A DNA stretch of 64,000 nt, from contig JAHBNG010000054.1 of the NCBI GenBank assembly GCA_019217005.1, positions 1-64,000 on the forward strand, read 5' to 3'. Under the pieces are notes generated by a model. The model was not told the origin of the DNA and did no database searches. It saw only the letters and a program-made list of their open reading frames with translations. Below are positions 26,585-36,149 of this stretch, piece by piece; position 1 is the stretch's first letter; every line of letters starts with the position of its first letter. The DNA is from Chloroflexi bacterium TSY. GTDB lineage: Bacteria; Chloroflexota; Anaerolineae; Caldilineales; Caldilineaceae. Made by a program: the position numbers and the translations under genes.

Positions 26585-28540
26585 ATGACGGTTCAACAAA
26601 CAACACCCAGCCAAACTGAACAAACAATTAAACCGGAGAATGATCCGGTTCAAAATCTACGCGGCCGCCGAGCTTGGCTCTTTGGCAGACGACCTACCTT
26701 TGAGGAACAAGAACGACTGGCACGCGAAGATCGCGTCCGCGATCTCTTGCCTGATGAAAATGAAGATGATGTTCGTCAATTCTATGATGGTGCCATGCTC
26801 TTGCGCCTGTTGCGCTATTTGGCTCCCTATCGAGCCCGATTGGTCAAATCTGTCATCGCCATGTCAATTTCATCTTCGCTGAGCGTTGCCGCGCCTTGGC
26901 TGATCGGACGGGCAATCGACGATGGAATCCGGGCTGGCTCCATGGGACAGCTTCGTCTTTGGACAGGGCTTTTCGTTTTGGCAGCGCTTGGAGAGTGGTA
27001 CACAAATCGTATGCGCATTGTCGAGATGGCCTATGCTGGAACCCGTGTCGTGGCCGATATGCGCAGTCAACTCTTCCGCCACCTACATAAGCTATCCCTC
27101 AACTTCCACAACAACTATCACGTGGGTCGTCTCATGGCGCGCCTCATTGGGGATGTAGGCATTCTACAGGATTTTGTGACGTGGTCCATTACAGGCATGG
27201 CACGGTCAGTTTTTGTCTTCTTTGGGATTATCGTTGCTATGTTCGCCATGAATTGGCAACTGGCGCTCGTCACCCTCTCGATTTTGCCCGTGATGATTGT
27301 TGTGACGAACTATTGGCGCAAACATGTGCGTCTTGTCTACCGCGCAGCCCGCAGTCGTTTATCATTGATCAACGGATACTTGAATGAATCGATTACCGGT
27401 ATCCGCGTGACCAAAAGCTTTACACGCGAAGAACGGAATTATCGTTACTTTGATGATCTGAATAGCTCTTACCTGGATGCCAATGTCAATGCAGCTCGAC
27501 TAACTGCTCTCTTTTTTCCTGGCGTTGATTTCATGGGTTCGCTCTCACTGGCCTTGGTGGTTGGCTTTGGTGGTTGGCTCGTGTTGGGCGATGCCGTGAC
27601 GGCTGGTACATTGGTGGCCTTTGTTCTTTATGTGGACCGGTTCTTCGAACCTATTCGAGAAATGGCCCAGCGCTACAACACTTTTCAAGCAACCATGGCG
27701 GGATGTGAGCGGATCTTCAATTTACTTGACACCGAGCCAGACCTTCAAGACGCTCCTGATGCCCGAGAGTTGCCGCCGATTCAGGGGCGAGTTGATTTCG
27801 AAGATGTACGCTTCTACTATAAAGATGATGAACCGGTTTTGAGAGGAATAAATCTGCGCGCTGATCCTGGCGAACGGATCGCGCTCGTTGGCGAAACTGG
27901 GGCAGGCAAGAGTACGGTTATTCGTCTTGTCTCTCGCTTTTTTGATGTGACCGGTGGTTCGCTCAAGATCGATGGGCATGACATCCGCGAAGTTTCGCAA
28001 GCAAGTCTGCGTTCGCAGCTTGGTATCGTGTTGCAAGATACCTTCCTATTTGGTGGCACAATTGGTGACAACATTCGCTATGGTCGTCTGGATGCATCGG
28101 ACGAGGAAGTTAGCGCAGCAGCCAAAGCAGTCGGTGCCCATGAGTTTATCAACGCCCTACCCGACGGCTACGAAACGACTGTTGGAGAAAATGGCGTCAA
28201 CCTGAGCGTTGGTCAGCGCCAATTGCTTTCATTCGCCCGCGCGCTGCTTGCCGACCCGCGCATTCTCATTCTGGATGAAGCCACGAGCAGTGTCGATACG
28301 ACAACTGAAAAACAGATCCAGAAGGCGCTCGACACGCTGATGACCAACCGCACGAGCTTTGTCATTGCGCATCGTCTCAATACGATTGTAAACTCCGATA
28401 AAATTGTGGTTTTGGACCAAGGGGAAATTATCGAGATGGGCACTCATGCCGATTTGATTGAACGCCAGGGACGTTATTACAATCTCTATACCATGCAATG
28501 GGCCGCACAGCAGGGGCAGCCAAGTTTTAGCGAGAATTAG
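26585..28540 (+). CDS. ABC exporter half-transporter B (catalytic NBD)
   Basis: 651 residues with an 80-residue charged N-terminal extension, six helices and an ATPase domain: Walker A GETGAGKST, signature LSVGQRQL, Walker B ILILDEATSSVD with the catalytic Glu, and H-loop IAHRL. ATG at 26585 follows AAAGGG. Together with the degenerate half at 24436 it should form a heterodimeric multidrug or lipid exporter in the cytoplasmic membrane, like the BmrC/BmrD or TM287/288 type. Substrate unknown. Confidence 0.88.
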   Translation: MTVQQTTPSQTEQTIKPENDPVQNLRGRRAWLFGRRPTFEEQERLAREDRVRDLLPDENEDDVRQFYDGAMLLRLLRYLAPYRARLVKSVIAMSISSSLSVAAPWLIGRAIDDGIRAGSMGQLRLWTGLFVLAALGEWYTNRMRIVEMAYAGTRVVADMRSQLFRHLHKLSLNFHNNYHVGRLMARLIGDVGILQDFVTWSITGMARSVFVFFGIIVAMFAMNWQLALVTLSILPVMIVVTNYWRKHVRLVYRAARSRLSLINGYLNESITGIRVTKSFTREERNYRYFDDLNSSYLDANVNAARLTALFFPGVDFMGSLSLALVVGFGGWLVLGDAVTAGTLVAFVLYVDRFFEPIREMAQRYNTFQATMAGCERIFNLLDTEPDLQDAPDARELPPIQGRVDFEDVRFYYKDDEPVLRGINLRADPGERIALVGETGAGKSTVIRLVSRFFDVTGGSLKIDGHDIREVSQASLRSQLGIVLQDTFLFGGTIGDNIRYGRLDASDEEVSAAAKAVGAHEFINALPDGYETTVGENGVNLSVGQRQLLSFARALLADPRILILDEATSSVDTTTEKQIQKALDTLMTNRTSFVIAHRLNTIVNSDKIVVLDQGEIIEMGTHADLIERQGRYYNLYTMQWAAQQGQPSFSEN

Positions 28541-28595
28541 GAGGAGGCTGAGGGAGAGGCCAAGGCTGAGGAAGAAGGAGATGATCTAGTATGGG

Positions 28596-28673
28596 AGTGT
28601 GTCCCAAAGTGTGTAAACGTAGTCGATTCTCTGACTAAGTGAGGTTTATTTACGCACTTTGTGGTACACACTC
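28596..28673. repeat. Dispersed inverted repeat, family R5, copy 2
   Basis: GTGTGTCCCAAAGTGTGTAAA paired with TTTACGCACTTTGTGGTACAC, in the gap before the response regulator. Near 28734 a GCTGAATAAACT...GTTTGTTCTACAATTTG unit follows, also seen near 63454. Confidence 0.7.
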
Positions 28674-28806
28674 TTTAGTATAGAATCTTCTCGCAGACGA
28701 TTACGCAATCACCTTTGCGAAGAATTGTTCTTCCCTGACGCTGAATAAACTAATCGTTTGTTCTACAATTTGACGAAACGATGACCAAGGCCGAAACTTA
28801 GACTTC

Positions 28807-29538
28807 ATGACAATCATCCGCCTTTTGATTATCGCTGACGACCATTTGACCCGAGCGGGTTTGGCATCATTGCTAAACAATCAGGAGCTGCTCTCAGTGG
28901 TTGGCCAAGTCGATAGTCCGATCGATGCGAACGATCTTATTCACCTTTACCGTGCCGATGTTGTTCTGTGGGATCTGGGCTGGGAAATCGACGCTACGCT
29001 TGAACATCTTGCTCGTTTGCTACAAAGCTCGTCTGGCGACGACCTATTGGATGATAAACGATTCGATAACCAATCATCAGACGAAAGTGAGCACCTGAAT
29101 AACGATGCTCGCATCGTTGAAATTCCGCCCATTTTGGTTCTCGTTTCTGCTCCAGAAAAGGCACCCGTCATCTGGCAAATGGGGGTACAGGGTTTGCTCC
29201 TCCGCACAACTGATGGTAATGCAATGACAACGGCTCTGAGCGCAATTACACAAGGTCTTCTCGTATTGGATCCCGCACTATCAGCCTTTCTTCGGACACC
29301 TCAAATAACGCCCGAGGGCTCAGATTCTTCGGGCTTGGTCGACCCGCTTACTCCACGTGAGTTAGAGGTTTTACAGTTAGTTGCGGAGGGTCTACCGAAT
29401 AAAACCATTGCTCGCCACCTCAACATCAGCGAACACACGGTTAAATTTCATCTCAACGCCATCCTCGGCAAATTTAATGCCAGCAGTCGTACAGAAGCGG
29501 TTGTGCGCGCAACCCGTGCTGGCTTGATACTCATTTAA
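28807..29538 (+). CDS. NarL/LuxR-type response regulator with acidic linker insertion
   Basis: 243 residues. The receiver domain keeps the acidic pair (IIADDH) and a phospho-acceptor Asp in VVLWDLGW. An acidic, Ser-rich insert (about residues 75-105) separates it from ILVLVSAPEKA and the rest of the receiver. The C-terminal helix-turn-helix is LTPRELEVLQLVAEGLPNKTIARHLNIS. No histidine kinase gene is nearby. Its stop codon touches repeat R3 copy 2. Confidence 0.82.
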   Translation: MTIIRLLIIADDHLTRAGLASLLNNQELLSVVGQVDSPIDANDLIHLYRADVVLWDLGWEIDATLEHLARLLQSSSGDDLLDDKRFDNQSSDESEHLNNDARIVEIPPILVLVSAPEKAPVIWQMGVQGLLLRTTDGNAMTTALSAITQGLLVLDPALSAFLRTPQITPEGSDSSGLVDPLTPRELEVLQLVAEGLPNKTIARHLNISEHTVKFHLNAILGKFNASSRTEAVVRATRAGLILI

Positions 29539-29623
29539 GTGCTTATCCGAAAAGTTCTGTGACGATACATTCCCATTCGAGAGACTGGTTGGACTCACAA
29601 CCACTTTTCGGATAGGTTCTAAT
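29538..29623. repeat. Dispersed palindromic repeat, family R3, copy 2
   Basis: AGTGCTTATCCGAAAAGTTC ... CCACTTTTCGGATAGGTTCT. As with copy 1 it begins on the last base of an upstream TAA stop codon. An IS701 element is inserted right after it. Confidence 0.72.
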
Positions 29624-29624
29624 G

Positions 29625-31229
29625 CTACTGTGCAGCAATATATTGTGAAACACAAAGGAAATTCGTTATATTTCTGGGCATATTGCTAACAAAACGCAAA
29701 CAGAATGCAAAGGAAAAATGAGATAGACTGAAGAGCCAATAAAATGAAGCAGTCTTCGATGAAAGGAAATCAAGATGAAACTTGCTCAAGCAGTCAATCA
29801 ATATGACTACAGCCAACTGGAAAGCCCGCCGCTGCTGGAACTGACAGAAGAGCAACTGGCGGCACTGGCCGACCAACTCCAGGAGTATCATGCCATATAT
29901 AGTCCATACTTCAGCCATGTGGCTCAGAGAGAGCATGCGTACCACTACATGCGAGGCTTGTTAGACCCCGAAATCAAACGCAAATCGGCCGAGAACATCG
30001 CGCTGGCGACAGTAGGAGAATCGGGTGTACGCCCCCTGCAAAGCTTTGTGGGTCAGAGCCGCTGGAGCGGTGAAGCGATGCTGGCGGAACATACTCGACA
30101 GACAGGTGAGTTGTTGGGAGACGCAAATGGCGTCTTACTCCTGGATGGGAGCGACATTCCCAAGCAAGGAGAAGAGTCAGTGGGCGTCAAGCGGCAGCGG
30201 TGTGGCGAACTGGGCAAGATCGCCAACTGTCAAGCCGGAGTCTTCCTGGGATATAATAGCTCTCATGGCTATACCTTACTGAACTGTCGGTTGTATATCC
30301 CCCAAGAATGGTTTAGTGATGAGTATGCAGAGAAGCGGTACAAAACCGGTCTTCCCACTGACCTGACCTTCCAAACAAAAAATGAATTGGCTTGGTCCAT
30401 GATTGAGCAGACGCACGCCCTGGGTGCGTTGCCCATCCGCTGGATCACTATGGATGAAGCCTTTGGCAAAGATACTCATCTGCTTGACTGCATTGATGGC
30501 CAAACCGCTTACAGCTACTTTGCTGAAGTGCCCAAAGAGACTCGTGTCTGGACCTCCAGCCCCCAGACCTATCTGCCCGCATCATCTGGACGCGGGCGCA
30601 AAGCTTCCAAGCTCCGCGTCCGGCCTGGTGAACCTACGCCTCTCACCGTTGCTCAACTCGCTGACACCTTCCAGGAGCATGAGTGGCAACAGCATGTTCT
30701 CAAAGAGGGCTCCAAGGGCTTCATCGTTGCTTCCATTGCTTGTCGCCGCATTGTCTCTGTCCGCAATGGGCTCCCCGGTTCTGCTCTCTGGCTCATCGTC
30801 CGCCGCAATCCCGATTGCTCTCTGCAATACTTTCTCTCCAATGCACCCCTTGAGACTTCCTTGGATGACTTCGCCACTGTTTCTGCTTTGCGTTGGCCCA
30901 TTGAAACCATTTTTGAACAAGCCAAGTTTCTCGGACTCAACGAATATGAAACTCGCAGTTGGCTCGGTTGGCATCATCATATGACCTTAGTCATTTTGGC
31001 CTTTGGTTTCTTGGCTCGTTCTCAGTTTTTCCTCAAATATGATGCCCCCGCTCTCACTTTGCCACAGGTTGTTGAACTTCTCCATGCCGTTCTGCCTAAA
31101 CCTGTCTTGACACTCGCTGAGACTATCGAGCGCCTTCGCTACAAGCAACGTCGTCTTGCTTCCGCTAAACGCTCGCATTATCTTGTGCAAAAATCGAACA
31201 TTATCGAGCCTTTACTTGATGCACAGTAG
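29625..31229 (+). mobile_element. IS701-family insertion sequence
   Basis: About 1605 bp with inverted ends CTACTGTGCAGCAA (29625-29638) and TTGATGCACAGTAG (31216-31229), one mismatch in 14. The transposase gene fills it and its stop is the right end. I could not settle a clear target duplication; a TA or TAC/GTA overlap blurs the ends. Everything needed for activity looks intact. Confidence 0.82.
29775..31229 (+). CDS. IS701 family transposase
   Basis: 484 residues. The DDE catalytic residues sit in LLLDGSDIPKQG, WITMDEAFG and RWPIETIFEQAK; the block RQRCGELGKIANCQAGVF is a hallmark of IS701 transposases. The ATG at 29775 has AAAGGAAA upstream. No frameshift or stop, so it may be active. 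Confidence 0.9.
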   Translation: MKLAQAVNQYDYSQLESPPLLELTEEQLAALADQLQEYHAIYSPYFSHVAQREHAYHYMRGLLDPEIKRKSAENIALATVGESGVRPLQSFVGQSRWSGEAMLAEHTRQTGELLGDANGVLLLDGSDIPKQGEESVGVKRQRCGELGKIANCQAGVFLGYNSSHGYTLLNCRLYIPQEWFSDEYAEKRYKTGLPTDLTFQTKNELAWSMIEQTHALGALPIRWITMDEAFGKDTHLLDCIDGQTAYSYFAEVPKETRVWTSSPQTYLPASSGRGRKASKLRVRPGEPTPLTVAQLADTFQEHEWQQHVLKEGSKGFIVASIACRRIVSVRNGLPGSALWLIVRRNPDCSLQYFLSNAPLETSLDDFATVSALRWPIETIFEQAKFLGLNEYETRSWLGWHHHMTLVILAFGFLARSQFFLKYDAPALTLPQVVELLHAVLPKPVLTLAETIERLRYKQRRLASAKRSHYLVQKSNIIEPLLDAQ

Positions 31230-31375
31230 TACTAAGGCATTCCATAAAATAACCTAACCCTTTTTCCAGGTATGTACTCAACGAATGGGCGATGTGGAGG
31301 AATGATGCCTATGATACTCTATTTGCACGTACCTAAATTCAAAATCGTCAGTTATACCGCCGTTAGGAGTAATTT

Positions 31376-32284
31376 ATGACAACAAATATTCTCCAGCAGT
31401 TATCTACCGATTTGGCTGGTCTTGTGGAATCGGCTGGTCCCTCCATTGTTCGAGTCGAAGGACGGCGACGCATGTCTGCGAGCGGTGTCGTCTGGACACA
31501 TGATGGCGAGAAGGGTAGCATTATTGTCACGGCAAATCATGTTGTGGAACGGGATGAAAATATTCGAATCGGTTCGGGTGATGGGAATGCAATCGAAGCG
31601 TCGTTAATTGGGCGTGATCCAACGACAGATCTGGCGCTCCTGCGAGCCAAAGCTGCGGACCTCGCAGCCGCCTCTTGGCTTGAATCCGACGCGTTGGGCG
31701 TTGGGCATTTGGTGTTGGCAATGGGTCGCCCGGGTCGCACTGTGCAGGCAACATTGGGGGTTGTGAGTGCATTGGGTGGAAAGTGGCGTACCTCAGCTGG
31801 AGGTGAAATCGATCACTATTTACAAACAGATGTCACCATGTATCCCGGATTCTCCGGTGGACCACTGGTTGTGGCCGATGGAAAGGTGGCAGGCATCAAT
31901 TCATCCGCGCTTTTGCGCGGGATTAGCATGACGATTCCGGCAACGAGCGTTCAGCGCATCGTTGAAGCTTTGCTGGAGCATGGTCACATGCCACGTGGTT
32001 ATCTAGGGGTCGGTATTCAACCTGTTCGGCTACCAGACGAACTGCAACAGTCATTAGAGCAAGAGACTGGATTGATGGTCATGTCTGTTGAAGCAGATGC
32101 CTCAGCCGCCAAAGCAGGTATGCTCCAGGGTGATATTCTCGTTCAATTAGATAGCCAACCTGTACGACACATCGATGATCTGCAGACGTTGTTATCGGGA
32201 GACCGGGTTGGAAAGGAGACAACGGTTGCGATTGTCCGGGGTGGGCGGACTCAAGAGCTAGCGATAACGATTGGACAAAAGTGA
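31376..32284 (+). CDS. HtrA/S1C-type serine protease with PDZ domain, no signal peptide
   Basis: 302 residues; ATG at 31376 with GGAG 6 bases upstream. The trypsin fold has His in TANHVV, Asp in TTDLALL and Ser in GFSGGPL. The PDZ domain covers about residues 205-300 (GYLGVGIQPVRL, ASAAKAGMLQGDI). No signal peptide or membrane helix precedes the protease domain, so it is predicted to be cytoplasmic, unlike classic DegP. A shorter relative lies downstream. Confidence 0.85.
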   Translation: MTTNILQQLSTDLAGLVESAGPSIVRVEGRRRMSASGVVWTHDGEKGSIIVTANHVVERDENIRIGSGDGNAIEASLIGRDPTTDLALLRAKAADLAAASWLESDALGVGHLVLAMGRPGRTVQATLGVVSALGGKWRTSAGGEIDHYLQTDVTMYPGFSGGPLVVADGKVAGINSSALLRGISMTIPATSVQRIVEALLEHGHMPRGYLGVGIQPVRLPDELQQSLEQETGLMVMSVEADASAAKAGMLQGDILVQLDSQPVRHIDDLQTLLSGDRVGKETTVAIVRGGRTQELAITIGQK

Positions 32285-32533
32285 ACATCGTGCAAAAGTG
32301 GATAGTTGTTGGTGGGTAGTGGATAGGAAGAATCGTACCATGCGCTTTGCCTATAACTAACGAGGCTCCGCCTCAGACCAACAAGTGGTTAATAGTGGAT
32401 GGTTGATAGTGGATAGTGACTTGTGTAACTATCCACTATCAACCATCCACTATCTACAAATAGAGATCTCAAAACTTGACTCAAACACATCAACTTTCGG
32501 ATCTCTAGCTTTCTAGTTGGGGGAAGTTAAGGA
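32285..32533. repeat. Spacer with perfect 26-bp hairpin
   Basis: Arms 32392-32417 and 32428-32453 are exact complements built from ATAGTGGATGGTTGATAGTG, with a 10-base loop. Two looser GTGGATAG repeats precede it (32296-32330). No T run follows, so it is better seen as a REP-like palindrome than as a terminator. Confidence 0.65.
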
Positions 32534-32566
32534 ATGAGTGAAAAAGGGGTGAAGTTTCTTGTCTGA
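32534..32566 (+). CDS. Possible 10-residue upstream ORF coupled to the next gene
   Basis: ATG at 32534 directly after TAAGGA, coding MSEKGVKFLV, ending in a TGA (32564-32566) that overlaps the TTG start of the protease at 32559. Such an overlap could couple translation of a weak TTG start to the upstream frame. Confidence 0.3.
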   Translation: MSEKGVKFLV

Positions 32567-33182
32567 TACGTTACATCAAGTTAATCAATCAATGCAGGAT
32601 GTCGGTGGAGAGGTGTTGCGTAGTCTGGTCCAGATCCGCAGTGGACACCGCAACATTGGAGCCGGAACGATCTGGCATTCAGACGGCCTCGTTGTGACCA
32701 ATGCCCATGTCGTTCATTCACGGGTCGTTGGGCGTAATACCATTTCTGTGATTCTAGCAGATGGGGAAAAACTCGATGGACGCATTGTCGCGAGCGATAA
32801 TGGACTTGATCTGGCTGTCCTACGCATTGATAAACAGGGATTACCAACAATCCAGATAGGCGATTCCCGTCAGCTCCAAGTTGGCGAAGTTGTACTAGCT
32901 TTTGGTCATCCGTGGGGCGTTTTGGGGGCATCTACTTCGGGGATCATCATTGATGCCAGTAATCGATTGCCAGACTTGGTAACGTCTGGTAAAGAATGGA
33001 TTGCGGCCAGTCTCCATCTTCGTCCGGGACATTCGGGAGGTCCCATGGTCAATGTGCAAGGTCAGTTGATTGGAATCAATACATTGATGAATGGACCAGA
33101 TGTTGGTGTTGCCATACCGGTGCACGTGGCAAAAGAGTTTCTCAAAAAGGCTTTTGATCAGAAGATGGCGCTACGGGTGTGA
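32559..33182 (+). CDS. Trypsin-like serine protease without PDZ
   Basis: 207 residues from TTG at 32559. Catalytic triad: His in TNAHVV, Asp in GLDLAVL, Ser in GHSGGPM. It lacks both a signal peptide and a PDZ domain, and is shorter than the neighbouring S1C protease at 31376, which it resembles. Convergent with the anti-sigma factor gene, two bases from its stop. Confidence 0.82.
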   Translation: MSDTLHQVNQSMQDVGGEVLRSLVQIRSGHRNIGAGTIWHSDGLVVTNAHVVHSRVVGRNTISVILADGEKLDGRIVASDNGLDLAVLRIDKQGLPTIQIGDSRQLQVGEVVLAFGHPWGVLGASTSGIIIDASNRLPDLVTSGKEWIAASLHLRPGHSGGPMVNVQGQLIGINTLMNGPDVGVAIPVHVAKEFLKKAFDQKMALRV

Positions 33183-34220
33183 AATTAGCTAACTTCGCTT
33201 GCGAGCAGCATTGGTCCTGTTGGCTGTTGGCTACCACCAGCAGGTTCAATTGTAATGCCTACCCCTGCAAATTGAGGGACGCTCGCTGGTAGAGTAATTT
33301 CGGTCCAAGAGGGCTCTTGAGCGCTTTGTACAGATACAAGGCTCGCTGGAATCTGATTGCCGTCTGGAAGGGAAAGCCAGAATTGATAGGTCTGGTCTGT
33401 TGATAACGGCTGCAATCCGCGAACGATCAAGGTGCCCTGTGCATCATTTAGGTAGAAAATTCCTTGAAGCTCGGACGTCCCTTCCGTCCCCGATAGAATC
33501 TCCGCTCGCTCAGCTCTAACCAATCGATCGATGCGTTCTCGACTGACCGCCAACTCTTCATGTTTGCGGGCCAATTCATCTGCAAGTTCCAAATTGGCAT
33601 GAGCATATTCCGCTCTATTTGCCTGGAGGATCAAGTTTTGCAAAGAAACTTCTTCATTCAGACTTTCTAGTTCTTCATTACGCGCTTTCACCACATCAAT
33701 TTGCTCATATATGACCGCGTTGACAGCAAGTGCCGTACGTAGCTGACTGAAATGCTGTAGCTCGATTATGCCAACGACAATGAGAGCAATCAACGAAATC
33801 ACAGCTAGCATATTCACCAAAGATCGAGCTGTCAACAGGCGGCGAACCCTGCTCGATTGATGATCGTACTGTTCAACCTGAGGGCTCCAAACAGGCTGAG
33901 CTCCATTGAGAGACATTGTAGGCTGAGGATTCTCTGCAAAAGTAGGTTGTGGTTCTGGGGCTGGGGAGAATGAAGAACTAACGGCGGAATGATCTAATGT
34001 CTCTTCGGTCCATAGATCGACAGATTCGTTGACAACTGTGGCCTCTAGGGTTGGATCTTCTACTTCTTTTGATTCATACCTTATTTTTGCGCAACGGGAA
34101 GGGAATTCTATTCGTTGACGCAATAAGAGCCTGATTCTATTCGATCAAATTCGTCAAAATGCCGAAAAAAGGATAGCCTCAAAGAAATTCATTAGAGATA
34201 CCCGATCCAAGGAGGCATTC

Positions 34221-35645
34221 ATGGCAATAGAATTCGGACTAACGAACGAGATCAGCAATACTCAGTATGCACCATTAGCTGCGTTGCTGGCATACTACCA
34301 TCAAGAGAAAGTGCTAACTGCGTTGAAGAAGATCGAAATACCGGTCAAAACGTATGAATATACACCAGCAAGTAAGTTGGAACAGGTGCTGGTTAGCATA
34401 TTATGTGGTTGCGCAACGCTGACTGAGTTCAATACAAAGGTCAGACCAGAAAGACTCCTTGCGAAATTTATGGGATGGAGCAGCTTAGTGAGCAATCAAA
34501 TATGTCTCGTACATTAGACGCCCTAACTCTAATGAATATCGGTAGAGTGCGGTCAGCGAAATCTGCAAGCCTCTAAGCCAAATACACAACCACGATTGGC
34601 GAGGGTTCTTGTGGTTAGACTTTGACCTATCCGGATTACCATGCGGCAAAAAGGGGGTGGTTCATTTTAGCTGGATAGATAGGTTTACACTTTTAGAAAC
34701 AGAAAGAACGTTTATATTCTCTGATTTCGCCGGTTCTCAGAGAGAAAACGGTCTCATATAGATTTTTGTCTATATATCAAAAGTGTAAACCTAATTTTGA
34801 ACCACCCCGCAAAAAGGCACAGAAAAGTCAAAAAGGCTATTTTAGCGGCAAAAAAACGCAACGGGACGCCAATTGGTCCGTGTAAGTTCGGTTAAATACC
34901 ATGAAACGGTTTGGTCAGACCTCTATCCAGGGAGTCAGCATACAGCTCCATCGTTTCAGCCAGCCGTGCTTGCCACGGAAAGTTCATTAGAGTTAGACGA
35001 GAAAAAACGCGAGCGAGTCGTCTGGCGCACCGATGGCGGTGCAGGTAGTGAAGAAAATATTCGGTGGCTGCTCAACCGCAACTATCAATTTATGATGAAG
35101 GGCAACTCCAACCGTCGTGCCCATCTGTGGGCGCAACAGGTGACTCGATGGGATCCTTGCGGTGACGTCTTTCTGGCTGAAATTCCATCACCTATCAAGT
35201 TTAATCGCCCTGTACGCATTTTTCTCAAAAAAAGAGTGAAAACGAGCAAATTTGTGTCAGTTACTACATTTCGACCATCAAATTGCCATCCAAGCGTCAC
35301 TTCATTTCATATTATGACAATCGAGGTGCGGCTGAAATCGAACAATTCCGTAATGATAAAATGGGGTTACACTTAGCTTCGTCGCAAGACCCTATTTCTA
35401 GCTCAAAATCTCTTATCCTTTTGGCTGATTTGGCGCATAATTTGATAGGCCATTTCCATCAGCAAGCTCTCGTGGATACTAGATTTGAACCTTTCCGGCA
35501 GAAACGAATTGTTCGAGATCTATTACAAATACCTGGTTTTCTCTCTTTTCAGAACGGCTCACTTTCACGGATTGACCTGCTAAGTTCACATCCTTATTCT
35601 CGTGACCTTCTGATTTGCTTGAAATCCTATCTAGAGGCCGATTAG
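34221..35645 (+). pseudogene. IS1380-like transposase, broken
   Basis: Starts at 34221 (NEISNTQYAPLAALLAYY). A frameshift near 34472 moves the frame to one reading MEQLSEQSNMSRTLDAL, the 155-bp element interrupts at 34654, and two more frames carry RTDGGAGSEENIRWLL (DDE Asp region) and YDNRGAAEIEQFRNDKMGL. At least three breaks, so not functional. Confidence 0.8.
34654..34808 (+). mobile_element. 155-bp miniature element (family M155), copy 3
   Basis: Direct repeat GCAAAAAG at 34646-34653 and 34809-34816. Nested in the IS1380-like element, so it arrived after that IS. Confidence 0.92.
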
Positions 35646-36149
35646 AAACCCCCTCTAGTTGCATGAACGAATAGAATCACGCTCTCGTTGCGCAAAAATA
35701 AGGTCATAACCGGGTGAATCGTCGGCATCGCTATGCACGAGTGACATCAAATGCTCTTTTAATTGCGACTGCATGGGATGATGTTGTGCCGATTGTGCAA
35801 GCAGCGTCACCGCCTCTTCTGAACGTTCGAGTTGTTCAATAAAATTACGCTGAATATCGATATACTGCTCAACCTCGCTCATCTCATCTACGTCGAGCGC
35901 TCCCAACACATAGGCCGGGAGAAGATCAACAACCTGTTCGTGTGATATAGTCATCGTGATTATTCATTCCTTAAACAGGGTATATGCCCCAAAGTATCAG
36001 CGGATCGCAATCGTGTCATTCCGTTCACATAGGGGGTGTATCGCACCAACGAAGTGAAGAATCTAGCGATTGTGGTCTATTGAGTATATCAATGGAAGGG
36101 TTTCGCTGACCAAGCAGTCTCCATTTACACACTTTGGGACACACTATCC

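Larger units (their letters stand above)
34079..35703 (+). mobile_element. IS1380-like insertion sequence, decayed
   Basis: Ends begin CCTTATTTTTGCGCAACG and are inverted; the 5-bp direct repeat TCATA is at 34074-34078 and 35704-35708. Size is 1625 bp, or 1462 without the nested 155-bp element. Ends with CC and a short duplication fit IS1380. It carries a broken transposase. Confidence 0.82.
33185..35954 (-). pseudogene. RskA-type anti-sigma factor gene split by an IS
   Basis: The N-terminal part (35954 to 35704) encodes the RskA-like head VVDLLPAYVLGALDVDEMSEVEQYI. The IS at 34079-35703 follows codon PGY. The rest (34078 to 33185) starts ESKEVEDP and has one membrane helix (VNMLAVISLIALIVVG), a coiled coil (NEELESLNEEVSLQN to RAERAE) and the RskA C-terminal domain (LIVRGLQPLSTDQTYQFWL). 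Removing the IS and one TCATA copy joins GY to ESK in frame, giving about 378 residues. The membrane part may still be made from a start inside the IS end (34123), but the sigma-binding head is now separate. The sigma factor gene lies just upstream. Confidence 0.85.
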
